Source: Escherichia ruysiae (GTDB taxonomy: Bacteria; Pseudomonadota; Gammaproteobacteria; Enterobacterales; Enterobacteriaceae). From it: 64,000 nucleotides of DNA. A program made the position numbers and the translations under genes. The notes beneath the pieces are model-generated. The model did not search any database and was not told the DNA's origin. It saw nothing but the letters and a program-made list of their open reading frames with translations. Below are positions 1 to 8,372 of the stretch, one piece after another. The stretch covers positions 2,790,001 through 2,854,000 of the forward strand of contig NZ_JAVIWS010000001.1 of the NCBI RefSeq assembly GCF_031323975.1, read 5' to 3'. Position 1 is the first letter of the stretch; every line of letters starts with the position of its first letter.

Positions 1-880
1 CGAGATCGGTAATCACTTCCACGCCCGCGTCTTTCATGCCGTCGATGATTTTTTGCTGATCTTCGGCGACCAGTTTGCGCTGGTAGTTACCCGCTTCTTG
101 CGCAGATGAGATCAGTGCCTGCTGGAACTCTGGGGTTAAGCCATCAAACTTCGCTTTGTTGATTACCACCAGAAGCGGGGAATAGGCGTGGTGCGTCAGA
201 GAAAGGTACTTCTGCACTTCATAAAATTTTGCTGACCAGACGACGTTGATCGGGTGTTCCTGAGCGTCGATAGTGCGGGTTTCCAGCCCGGTATAGACTT
301 CGGCAAACGGCATCGGGATCGGGTTAGCGCCAAAAACTTTGAATGCGGCAATATTCATTGGGCTATTGTTGGTACGGATCTTCAGCCCTTTCAGGTCGGT
401 AGGCGTTTTAACCGGTGCACGCGAGTTGGTGACATCGCGCCAGCCGTTTTCCCAGTAAGCCAGCACTTTCAGTCCCTTACTTTCAAGGGAGACTTTCAGG
501 TCATCCCCGACTTTGCCGTCGAGCGTTTTATGCGCGTGAGCGGTATCGCGGAACAGGAAAGGGACATCGAGCAGGTTGATGACGGGCGAGAGTCCCGTAA
601 AGTTATTGGAGCCAGACATCTCCATATCAATAGTGCCGCCGCGCACGCCGCTGATCATCGCCTGCGCATTACCGAGGGTGCTATCCGGGAACAGTTTTAA
701 TTTCAGTTCGCCTTTGGTTTTTTCCTGTAATAATTCATTGAATTTTTTCGCCGCAATATGTTGCGAGTCGGTTTGCGAGGTTTCATAACCGAAACGTAAT
801 GATTGTGCCGCCAGAGAAGATGTGCTGAACGCCGCCACTCCGGCAAATAATAAAGCGTAGGTTACAGAACGTAATTTCAT
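1..880 (-). CDS. yiaO: YiaO, TRAP transporter substrate-binding protein (3' end cut off by window)
   Basis: Periplasmic solute-binding subunit of the YiaMNO TRAP transporter, which in E. coli takes up 2,3-diketo-L-gulonate. The ATG lies at 878-880 (complement) and is followed by a Sec signal peptide (MKLRSVTYALLFAGVAAFS, cleavage near Ala-25) and a DctP-family domain. About 293 codons are visible; the family member is about 328 residues, so roughly 35 C-terminal residues lie outside the window. It is the last visible gene of the minus-strand yia operon, starting 12 bp after yiaN ends. No frameshift is visible. Confidence 0.95.
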   Translation of the reverse strand, partial: MKLRSVTYALLFAGVAAFSTSSLAAQSLRFGYETSQTDSQHIAAKKFNELLQEKTKGELKLKLFPDSTLGNAQAMISGVRGGTIDMEMSGSNNFTGLSPVINLLDVPFLFRDTAHAHKTLDGKVGDDLKVSLESKGLKVLAYWENGWRDVTNSRAPVKTPTDLKGLKIRTNNSPMNIAAFKVFGANPIPMPFAEVYTGLETRTIDAQEHPINVVWSAKFYEVQKYLSLTHHAYSPLLVVINKAKFDGLTPEFQQALISSAQEAGNYQRKLVAEDQQKIIDGMKDAGVEVITDL

Positions 881-892
881 TATGATTTCCTT

Positions 893-2170
893 TTAACTCA
901 TCCATTTAAGAGGAGCGGTAATAAGCTCCGGTATAAAAATAAATAATGCTAACAACATGAATAAAACCATGACGTAAGGCGCGACGCCTTTTACCGCATC
1001 GTCAAATTTAAGTTTCGCCACGCCGCATACCACGTTAAGAACGTTACCGACTGGAGGCGTAATCAGTGATATTGAACAGTTGATAATAAACATGATGCCG
1101 AAATAGACCGGATCTATTCCTGCTTCTTTCACTAATGGCATTAATACTGGCGTAAGAATTAATACGGTAGGCGTTAAGTCCATGACCGTACTGATCACCA
1201 TAATGGCGAGCATAATGACGATGAATAATAAGCGGGGCGAATCAACCAACGGTTGTAATAGCTCCGATACCATCATGGGTAATTCGGCGATAGTAATAAG
1301 CCATGCAGATACCGCAGCAGAGGCCACCAGGAACATGACCACGGATGTGGTTTTCGCCGCGTTAATCAGTACATGATAAAGCGTGGAGAAGGTCATTTCG
1401 CGATAGACCACCACCGAGACGAACAGGGCGTAGAAGGCGGCAACCGCGCCTGCTTCGGTGGGTGTGAATAACCCCGAACGGAAACCGCCAATAATAATTA
1501 TCGGTAAAAAGAGCGCCCAAATACCGGAAATTAAGGATTGCCAGACTTCCCGCAGTGAGGCTTTCGGCTGACAAGGTAAATTCAGTCGTTTTGCCTGCCA
1601 CCACCAGGTAACCATCAGCGTGACGCCCATCATGACGCCCGGCGCTATGCCCGCCATAAATAGTTTGCTGATGGAGAGTCCGCTGGAGACGCCGAAGATA
1701 ATGAGTGGAATAGAGGGAGGGATAATGGCTGCAATAATCCCGCCGGAACCGATAAGCCCGGCGGCGCGATTTACCGGATAGTTGGCCTGACGCATCATTG
1801 GCACCAGCAGCGCCGCGACGGCTGCGGTATCGGCAACCGCAGAACCGGAAAGGCTTGCCATGATCATTGCCGCCAGCACGCCAACGTAACCCAGACCACC
1901 AGGTCTGTGACCCACCAGTTTCATTGGCAGGTCGACAATACGTTGCGACAGGCCGCCCGCGTTCATGATCTCACCTGCCAGCACAAAGAAGGGAATGGCT
2001 AACAGAGAGAAGCTGTCTGCGCCATTTACCAGCGTTTGTGCCAGAATTTGCACATCAAAGATATCCATCCAGAACATCAGTGAGATGCCGCACAGTAATA
2101 ATGCCCAGGCAATGGGAACACCAATCGCGATAGCGCCTAACAAACTGACAATAAATATAAGAATTGTCAT
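893..2170 (-). CDS. yiaN: YiaN, TRAP transporter large membrane subunit
   Basis: DctM-family large permease subunit (425 residues) of the YiaMNO TRAP transporter, an inner-membrane protein that uses an ion gradient to import the ligand delivered by YiaO. The sequence is hydrophobic throughout, about 12 membrane segments, with glycine/proline-rich loops typical of the family (for example SGSAVADTAAV and IAAIIPPSIPLIIFG). It starts 2 bp after the yiaM stop, so the two are probably translationally coupled. Length matches the K-12 protein. Confidence 0.95.
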   Translation of the reverse strand: MTILIFIVSLLGAIAIGVPIAWALLLCGISLMFWMDIFDVQILAQTLVNGADSFSLLAIPFFVLAGEIMNAGGLSQRIVDLPMKLVGHRPGGLGYVGVLAAMIMASLSGSAVADTAAVAALLVPMMRQANYPVNRAAGLIGSGGIIAAIIPPSIPLIIFGVSSGLSISKLFMAGIAPGVMMGVTLMVTWWWQAKRLNLPCQPKASLREVWQSLISGIWALFLPIIIIGGFRSGLFTPTEAGAVAAFYALFVSVVVYREMTFSTLYHVLINAAKTTSVVMFLVASAAVSAWLITIAELPMMVSELLQPLVDSPRLLFIVIMLAIMVISTVMDLTPTVLILTPVLMPLVKEAGIDPVYFGIMFIINCSISLITPPVGNVLNVVCGVAKLKFDDAVKGVAPYVMVLFMLLALFIFIPELITAPLKWMS

Positions 2171-2172
2171 CG

Positions 2173-2640
2173 TCAGACTCCTTGTTGGTTTTGGCTGGTG
2201 GTATTTGTGAACTGCCGGTATAAGTGACGCAATTCCAGTAATGCGATAATCAGGCTGGTGGGGATAGCGGCGGCGTACATTAAGCCAACGGGTACGCCGA
2301 GAATGGGTGATAAGTTACTCCAGTCCTGTGACGTTTTTTCTATTGCACCCCAGGCCAGACCCAGACACAGTAATAAAATGAGCGTATGGGTTAGCTGCGA
2401 AACACGTTGTTGATTAGCGGGAGAGAGTTTTTCGACTAAAAAAGTAACCTGCACATGGCTGTTGTCCATATAAGCAACGATAGCGCCAATAAAGGTTAAC
2501 CAGACAAATAAAAGACGGGATAATTCATCAATCGATAATATGCTTGTGTGAAATCCATATCGAAGAATTATATTAATAAAAATAATACAAGACAGTATTG
2601 CGATGATGAGCGCAAGAATGCCTTCGAGTATCCGTTTCAT
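2173..2640 (-). CDS. yiaM: YiaM, TRAP transporter small membrane subunit
   Basis: DctQ-family small subunit (155 residues) with four predicted membrane helices; it bridges the large subunit YiaN and the binding protein YiaO. The segment [18 protein letters not shown] contains the E-x-x-R pattern typical of DctQ proteins. It lies immediately upstream of yiaN, but 109 bp downstream of an extra DUF4862 gene, whereas in K-12 yiaL and yiaM are neighbours. Confidence 0.93.
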   Translation of the reverse strand: MKRILEGILALIIAILSCIIFINIILRYGFHTSILSIDELSRLLFVWLTFIGAIVAYMDNSHVQVTFLVEKLSPANQQRVSQLTHTLILLLCLGLAWGAIEKTSQDWSNLSPILGVPVGLMYAAAIPTSLIIALLELRHLYRQFTNTTSQNQQGV

Positions 2641-2749
2641 AACGAGTCCTTCTTGTTATGTAATATGTTTTCATTAATTAATGCTGTTGGTATTCGTAAT
2701 ATTTATTGGAAAACGACTAATTAGAATTTGGCGAAATAAATGAATCGTT

Positions 2750-3670
2750 TTAAATAGATTCATTCAAAGAGTGAATACCGTTACGTAATATATCGATGCG
2801 ATGCTGCACATCAGCCGACTCATTTATTTCTAGCAGCTTGATGCCAGCAAAATGCAATGTTGACGGTTCTGCTGCATTAAATAACTCGCGAACGTGATCT
2901 GTGGTCATCAGGCTTTCTGCACAGAATGGTGCAAACGGCGCGTGTAAATCCTGCCATTCTCCGTATGCTCCGTTTAGCGTCGTACCAGAGAACATCAACG
3001 CGCCGAGTTTCCCGGCCTGTTTCGCCATTTGGGTATGGGTCAGCGGCAACGCTGTATTGCGCCCTTCAATGGCGGAGCGCGCCCAGTTGATACAGAGGCT
3101 GACGTCATAATCGGCAATGACTTCCAGCACCTTTTCCAAAGGCAAAAAGCCTTTGCGGGGAGCGGCAGACGTCATGGCGTCGCAGTGTTCCAGCACCAGT
3201 TTGCAGGGCCAGTCCCAACTGGCGATTTCTTTCAACGAGCGGGCAAAGGCATCCGTCGCTTGCATAATATTGGGATTCGTTGCTAACGGTGCGGCCTGGA
3301 TCTCTAGTGCGAGCACTTTATTAGCCTGCAATGAGTTGATTTTATGGAACAGGTGGCGATAGTACGCCACGCACGCCTTGCGTTGATCTTCATCGCTGGA
3401 GGCGAGGCCAAAACCGTTGTTTTCGCTGCGGCGACGCATGGTTTCCATCACAGCGGTGACGACAAATTTCCAGCTTTCTGGCGTATGACGTAGCAACCAT
3501 TGGTCGCCCAGCGGGTGGAAGTTTTCCAGGCAGGGTTGTTCCAGCCCACGAATATCAGGGGTATCTGATAATTGTCGCCAGAATTCCTTCTCTTCCTCTT
3601 CACTTCTTTGGTGAAAAGAGGGTGCACAGGGATACGCACCGATAATATAACCGGTATTATTCGCTTTCAT
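2750..3670 (-). CDS. DUF4862-family protein, probable TIM-barrel sugar enzyme, inserted in the yia operon
   Basis: A 306-residue protein that I do not recognise from K-12. The open frame extends to 3775, but the start is placed at Met 3670 because it has a GGAGC ribosome site, lies 22 bp past the yiaL stop, and the upstream extension would overlap yiaL. The protein is soluble, without signal peptide or membrane segments. Segments such as [38 protein letters not shown] and [10 protein letters not shown] alternate strand-like hydrophobic stretches with acidic/His tips, as in xylose-isomerase-like TIM barrels; I believe it is what Pfam calls DUF4862. Position between yiaL and yiaM suggests it acts on the sugar acid handled by this operon. 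The function is inference; the enzyme activity is unknown. Confidence 0.7.
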   Translation of the reverse strand: MKANNTGYIIGAYPCAPSFHQRSEEEEKEFWRQLSDTPDIRGLEQPCLENFHPLGDQWLLRHTPESWKFVVTAVMETMRRRSENNGFGLASSDEDQRKACVAYYRHLFHKINSLQANKVLALEIQAAPLATNPNIMQATDAFARSLKEIASWDWPCKLVLEHCDAMTSAAPRKGFLPLEKVLEVIADYDVSLCINWARSAIEGRNTALPLTHTQMAKQAGKLGALMFSGTTLNGAYGEWQDLHAPFAPFCAESLMTTDHVRELFNAAEPSTLHFAGIKLLEINESADVQHRIDILRNGIHSLNESI

Positions 3671-3692
3671 TTTGTGCTCCAGTAATAACTTT

Positions 3693-4160
<468 letters not shown>

Positions 4161-4168
4161 CTATCTCC

Positions 4169-5167
4169 TTATAATGCCTGGATTTTTGCCCATACGCTGT
4201 CATCCACAGTAATACCGTTACGACGGTTTTCTGCCAGTAGAGTGGTAAATTCGTGGCCGGGTAAACGAATGGCCTGGTTTTCGTCTGCGCGTTCGGCACT
4301 GGTAACGTAATCCATGATGCGTTGCAGTTTGGCGTCGCGGGTGGAACCGTCGATCAGTTTATCCACTTCAATGGCAATAAAGATTTGTGAAATGCCGTAC
4401 TCGTCGCTGTTGTCCTGGGTGACTTCAGCAACCGATGCGCCGTCAGAAAGGAGAGTGGCTATCATATCCAGCACAATCGACATGCCAGAACCTTTCCAGT
4501 AGCCCATCGGCAAAATGCGGCGATTTTTCTCGATAACGCCAGGTTCTTTGGTCAAATTTCCTTCATCATCAAACCCACCATCGACCGGCAGCTCGCGTCC
4601 CGCCAGACGATTCACTTCTAACATGCCGTAGGAGAACATCGACATCGACATATCGACCATGGTGATGGGTGAAGAGGGAATAGCGACGATCAGTGGGTTG
4701 GTGCCGATGCGACACTCTTTTGCGCCCCACGGCGGCATTACGGCGATGGAGTTTGTCCAGCAGATGCCGATATAGCCTTTTTCCGCCGCCTGCCAGCCGT
4801 AGCTGCCGCCGCGCATCCAGTGGTTGGCATTGCGTAACGCGACCAGGCCAATCCCGTGAGTTGCCGCCAGTTCAATGGCACGATCCATCATCTTTTTCGC
4901 TGTCAGGTTACCGATCGAACGCCGGGCGTCCCACTGCTCAATCGCGCCGAGGCTGGTTATACGTTTGGGTTGGGCGTCAGGAATGATATCGCCGTTTTCC
5001 AGTTGCTGAATGAAACGGGGGAAACGGTTAACGCCATGAGAATAAACGCCGGATTCGGTGGTGCGGGCGAACATCTCTGCACAGGCATCGGCTGTTTCGC
5101 TGTTAACGCCACGTGAAATTAATACCCGATTAAAGGCTGTTTTTAACTGCTCAAATGTCACTTTCAT
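4169..5167 (-). CDS. yiaK: YiaK, 2,3-diketo-L-gulonate reductase
   Basis: A cytoplasmic NADH-dependent oxidoreductase of the malate/L-lactate dehydrogenase-2 family (332 residues), which in E. coli reduces 2,3-diketo-L-gulonate to 3-keto-L-gulonate. Visible family features are the N-terminal helical region, HGVNRFPRF with the conserved histidine, and the motif [14 protein letters not shown]. It is the first gene of the operon and is divergent from the repressor gene yiaJ, with 216 bp between them. Full length, no disruption. Confidence 0.96.
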   Translation of the reverse strand: MKVTFEQLKTAFNRVLISRGVNSETADACAEMFARTTESGVYSHGVNRFPRFIQQLENGDIIPDAQPKRITSLGAIEQWDARRSIGNLTAKKMMDRAIELAATHGIGLVALRNANHWMRGGSYGWQAAEKGYIGICWTNSIAVMPPWGAKECRIGTNPLIVAIPSSPITMVDMSMSMFSYGMLEVNRLAGRELPVDGGFDDEGNLTKEPGVIEKNRRILPMGYWKGSGMSIVLDMIATLLSDGASVAEVTQDNSDEYGISQIFIAIEVDKLIDGSTRDAKLQRIMDYVTSAERADENQAIRLPGHEFTTLLAENRRNGITVDDSVWAKIQAL

Positions 5168-5383
5168 CCCTGGCTTCCTTGTGTTTGTTGATCGCTTTTT
5201 TAGCTTAAAATTCCACTATGCGAAATTTGATTTCAAATATATCGATCGCTTTTTAACAAAGCAATCCACACCATGATTTTCAAAAATCATATAAATCAAA
5301 TAGTTATAAATTATCTGTCGAGATCGTGAACTGCGACACACTTTGCGTTACCATCAGGGCGCGATAAAAAGGGGAAGAAAGCG
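5168..5383. promoter_or_regulatory. yiaK-yiaJ divergent control region with two palindromes
   Basis: AT-rich 216-bp region between yiaK and yiaJ. It holds two perfect inverted repeats: ATTTGA-TT-TCAAAT at 5225-5238 and ATGATTTT-CA-AAAATCAT at 5273-5290. YiaJ is known to repress the yiaK operon from this intergenic region, so these palindromes are good candidates for IclR-type operators; that assignment is inference. The yiaJ start has an AAGGGGA ribosome site at 5369-5375. Confidence 0.6.
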
Positions 5384-6217
5384 ATGGGAAAAAAAGAGCA
5401 CGAGTTGGCGCAGGAAAAAGAGCGTCCGGCTGGAAGTCAGAGCCTGTTTCGCGGGTTGATGCTGATTGAGATTTTGAGCAACTATCCAAACGGTTGCCCG
5501 CTGGCGCATCTCTCTGAACTGGCTGGCTTAAATAAAAGTACGGTCCATCGTTTATTGCAGGGACTACAGTCCTGTGGCTATGTGACAACCGCGCCTGCTG
5601 CGGGGAGTTATCGCCTGACCACAAAATTTATTGCCGTCGGGCAGAAGGCGCTGTCTTCGCTGAATATCATTCATATCGCCGCGCCGCATCTTGAGGCACT
5701 GAACATCGCCACTGGTGAAACCATTAACTTTTCCAGTCGAGAAGACGATCACGCTATTTTGATTTATAAACTGGAACCTACTACCGGTATGCTGCGAACC
5801 CGTGCCTATATTGGTCAGCATATGCCGCTCTACTGTTCGGCGATGGGTAAGGTTTATATGGCGTTTGGTCATCAGGACTACGTGAAATCGTATTGGGAAA
5901 GCCATCAGAATGAAATCCAGCCGCTAACCCGCAATACCATTACCGAACTGCCCGCGATGTTCGACGAACTGGCGCACATTCGCGAAAGCGGCGTGGCGAT
6001 GGACAGAGAAGAGAATGAACTCGGCGTCTCCTGTATTGCTGTTCCGGTGTTTGATATTCATGGGCGGGTGCCGTATGCGGTGTCGATTTCGCTTTCGACA
6101 TCACGCCTGAAACAGGTGGGGGTGAAAAATCTCCTGAAACCGCTGCGTGAAACTGCCCTGGCTATTTCCAATGAACTGGGATTTACCGTCCGGGACGACC
6201 AGGGGGCGATCACATAA
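5384..6217 (+). CDS. yiaJ: YiaJ, IclR-family repressor of the yiaK operon
   Basis: A 277-residue transcriptional regulator. The N-terminal winged helix-turn-helix (about residues 20-80: LAHLSELAGLNKSTVHRLLQ) is followed by the IclR ligand-binding domain, with the typical PLYCSAMGKVYMAF and GVAMDREENELGVSCIAVPVFD segments. YiaJ represses yiaKLMNO and downstream genes. It is transcribed divergently from its target, and the start is supported by a strong ribosome site. Confidence 0.95.
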   Translation: MGKKEHELAQEKERPAGSQSLFRGLMLIEILSNYPNGCPLAHLSELAGLNKSTVHRLLQGLQSCGYVTTAPAAGSYRLTTKFIAVGQKALSSLNIIHIAAPHLEALNIATGETINFSSREDDHAILIYKLEPTTGMLRTRAYIGQHMPLYCSAMGKVYMAFGHQDYVKSYWESHQNEIQPLTRNTITELPAMFDELAHIRESGVAMDREENELGVSCIAVPVFDIHGRVPYAVSISLSTSRLKQVGVKNLLKPLRETALAISNELGFTVRDDQGAIT

Positions 6218-6318
6218 TGCTTTGGGCAGGTGGCAAAACTTTAATATTTCCTTCGTTGGATCAAAGCAATAATGGCGCACTCTCTGGCACGCTGCGGTTT
6301 TAGCGCAAAGGAGTGATC

Positions 6319-6792
6319 ATGAACCGGTTTATTATTGCGGATGCGACGAAATGTATCGGTTGCCGTACCTGTGAAGTGGCTTGCGCAGTGTCGCATCAGG
6401 AGAATCAGGATTGCGCTTCGTTGTTACCTGGCGAGTTTATTTCCCGTATTCGTGTTATCAAAGGCCATACCTGGACCACGGCAGTAGCCTGTCATCAGTG
6501 TGAAGATGCACCCTGCGCGAATGTTTGCCCTGTGGACGCTATTCGTCGTGAACATGGGCATATCTTTGTTGAACAATCACGTTGTATTGGCTGTAAAAGC
6601 TGTATGCTGGCATGTCCGTTTGGCGCGATGGAGGTCGTTTCATCGCGTGCAAAGGCGAGGGCGATTAAGTGCGATCTGTGCTGGCATCGGACGACGGGCC
6701 CGGCCTGTGTTGAAGCCTGTCCGACAAAAGCGTTGCAGTGTATGGATGTTGAGAAAGTGCAGCGGAATCGGCTACTACAGCAGCCTGTTTGA
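6319..6792 (+). CDS. ysaA: YsaA, ferredoxin-like protein with four [4Fe-4S] cysteine sets
   Basis: A 157-residue electron-transfer protein of the HycB/DmsB/NarH type. Cysteine groups are CIGCRTCEVAC (near 13-23), CHQCEDAPCANVCP, CIGCKSCMLACP and CDLCWHRTTGPACVEACP, enough for four [4Fe-4S] clusters. The start is the ATG at 6319, preceded by AAAGGAG at 6307-6313; a GTG two codons upstream overlaps that ribosome site and is unlikely. No catalytic oxidoreductase subunit is adjacent, so its redox partner is unknown. Confidence 0.9.
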   Translation: MNRFIIADATKCIGCRTCEVACAVSHQENQDCASLLPGEFISRIRVIKGHTWTTAVACHQCEDAPCANVCPVDAIRREHGHIFVEQSRCIGCKSCMLACPFGAMEVVSSRAKARAIKCDLCWHRTTGPACVEACPTKALQCMDVEKVQRNRLLQQPV

Positions 6793-6794
6793 AA

Positions 6795-6835
6795 CACTAT
6801 TCCGGTGGTTCTCAACGCCGGAATAGTGCGTTTTG
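6795..6835 (+). terminator. Rho-independent terminator of ysaA
   Basis: Perfect 11-bp stem CACTATTCCGG / CCGGAATAGTG (6795-6805 and 6818-6828) followed by CGTTTT, just past the ysaA stop. Confidence 0.8.
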
Positions 6836-6840
6836 TTAAT

Positions 6841-6938
6841 GCCGGATGCGGCGTGAACGTCTTATCTGGCCTACAAAATCTTACAAATTCAATATATTGC
6901 AGAAATTATGTGGCCTGATAAGCGTAGCGCATCAGGCA
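6841..6938. repeat. REP/BIME element between ysaA and avtA
   Basis: Two REP units in opposite orientation. The first at 6841-6874 (GCCGGATGCGGCG, then CTTATCTGGCCTAC) matches the E. coli REP consensus; the second at 6911-6938 (TGGCCTGATAAGCG, then GCATCAGGCA) is its inverted partner. It sits between two converging genes, as is usual for these elements. Confidence 0.9.
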
Positions 6939-6942
6939 ATTT

Positions 6943-8196
6943 TTAATGACTCTCAGTCCAGGCGCGTTCAATCTCTTCCGCCAGAATCTTCACGCCTGCC
7001 TCAATTTTCTCCGGCTCCGGCACATAGTTCATGCGCATACATTGATGCGTATGCGGCCACGGTTTATCCAGCCCAGGGAAGAAGTTGTGCCCCGGCACCA
7101 TCAGCACGCCGCGCGCTTTCAGGCGCTGGTAAAGCTGCTCGGTGGTAATTGGCAAATCCTTAAACCATAGCCAGAGGAAAATGGCTCCTTCGGGTTTATG
7201 AATCAGGCAGCGATCTTCTGGTAAATAGCGGCGAATGATGGCGATAGTTTCCTGAACACGCTGGTAGTAGAACGGCTTGATGACCGTTTCTGACAGGCGC
7301 AGCAGATCGTTACGCTTAATCATTTCACACATCATCGCCGGACCAATACCGCCAGGCGCCAGGCTGATAATGCCGTTCATATTCGTGATGGCGGTGATGA
7401 TTTTTTCATTGGCGATGATAATGCCGCAGCGGGAGCCTGGTAGACCCAGCTTGGAAAGACTCATGCACAGTACGATATTCGGATTCCACAGCGGGCGCGC
7501 TTCGCTGAAGATGATACCCGGGAACGGGACGCCATAAGCGTTATCAATCACCAGCGGAATGCCGTGTTGATTCGCCAGCGCATCCAGCTTCAGCAACTCT
7601 TCGTCAGTAATCACATTGCCTGTTGGGTTCGTTGGACGGGAGACGCAAATCATCCCGGTCTCTTCGCCAATATGCAGATGTTCAAAATCGACGTGGTATT
7701 TAAACTGGCCTTCTGGCAGCAGTTCAATATTTGGACGCGCAGAGACGAAAAGATCTTCTTCCAGTCCGGCGTCAGCGTAGCCAATGTATTCTGGTGCCAG
7801 CGGGAACAGCACTTTTTTGACCCGACCATCGGCGCGGCGTCCGGCAAACAGATTAAATAAGTAGAAAAACGCGCTCTGGCTGCCGTTTGTTAGTGCAATA
7901 TTCTGTGGTTCGATATCCCAACCCAGCTTCTCGCGTAGCATTTCGGCAAGTAGTGTGAGTAGCTCCGTTTTCCCCTGCGGGCCGTCGTAATTACACAGCG
8001 CATCAGTGGCTTTGCCGCTTTCCAGCATGTCGGTCAGCAGCGTCTGGAAGTAGTCCTGCATTTCCGGGATCTGCGCCGGATTGCCGCCGCCGAGCATAAT
8101 CGCGCCGGGCGTGCGTAAGCCGTCGTTCAGATCTTCCATCAGCAGCGTAATGCCGGAGTGGCGGGTAAATTTGTCACCAAAAAGGGAGAATGTCAT
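6943..8196 (-). CDS. avtA: AvtA, valine-pyruvate aminotransferase (transaminase C)
   Basis: A cytoplasmic PLP-dependent fold-type I aminotransferase (417 residues) that makes valine or alanine by amino exchange between alanine/pyruvate and 2-ketoisovalerate. The PLP lysine is Lys-249 in SLSKLGLPGSRCG; SRPTNPTGN at 186-194 and DNAYGVPFPG are family signatures. The open frame runs upstream to 8277, but the ATG at 8196 preceded by AGGGAG gives the family length. It faces ysaA convergently across a REP element. Confidence 0.96.
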   Translation of the reverse strand: MTFSLFGDKFTRHSGITLLMEDLNDGLRTPGAIMLGGGNPAQIPEMQDYFQTLLTDMLESGKATDALCNYDGPQGKTELLTLLAEMLREKLGWDIEPQNIALTNGSQSAFFYLFNLFAGRRADGRVKKVLFPLAPEYIGYADAGLEEDLFVSARPNIELLPEGQFKYHVDFEHLHIGEETGMICVSRPTNPTGNVITDEELLKLDALANQHGIPLVIDNAYGVPFPGIIFSEARPLWNPNIVLCMSLSKLGLPGSRCGIIIANEKIITAITNMNGIISLAPGGIGPAMMCEMIKRNDLLRLSETVIKPFYYQRVQETIAIIRRYLPEDRCLIHKPEGAIFLWLWFKDLPITTEQLYQRLKARGVLMVPGHNFFPGLDKPWPHTHQCMRMNYVPEPEKIEAGVKILAEEIERAWTESH

Positions 8197-8334
8197 AGCG
8201 GGATATCTGTCGAACTCTGTAGCAAGGAAAGTAACAATAACGCTACATTTGCTGGGGTGCAAATCGGGTTGCTGCAAGAGGATTGGCGTATCATGCTAAG
8301 GTTTATGATATGTCTGGTCTTTTATACTGGAATA

Positions 8335-8366
8335 CGGCTTCCCGACATACTGCAAGTGGGAAGCCG
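8335..8366 (-). terminator. Putative malS terminator hairpin
   Basis: Perfect 9-bp inverted repeat CGGCTTCCC / GGGAAGCCG (8335-8343 and 8358-8366), just downstream of the malS stop. The U-rich tail is weak, so this may be only an mRNA 3' end structure. Confidence 0.5.
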
Positions 8367-8372
8367 GAAAAG

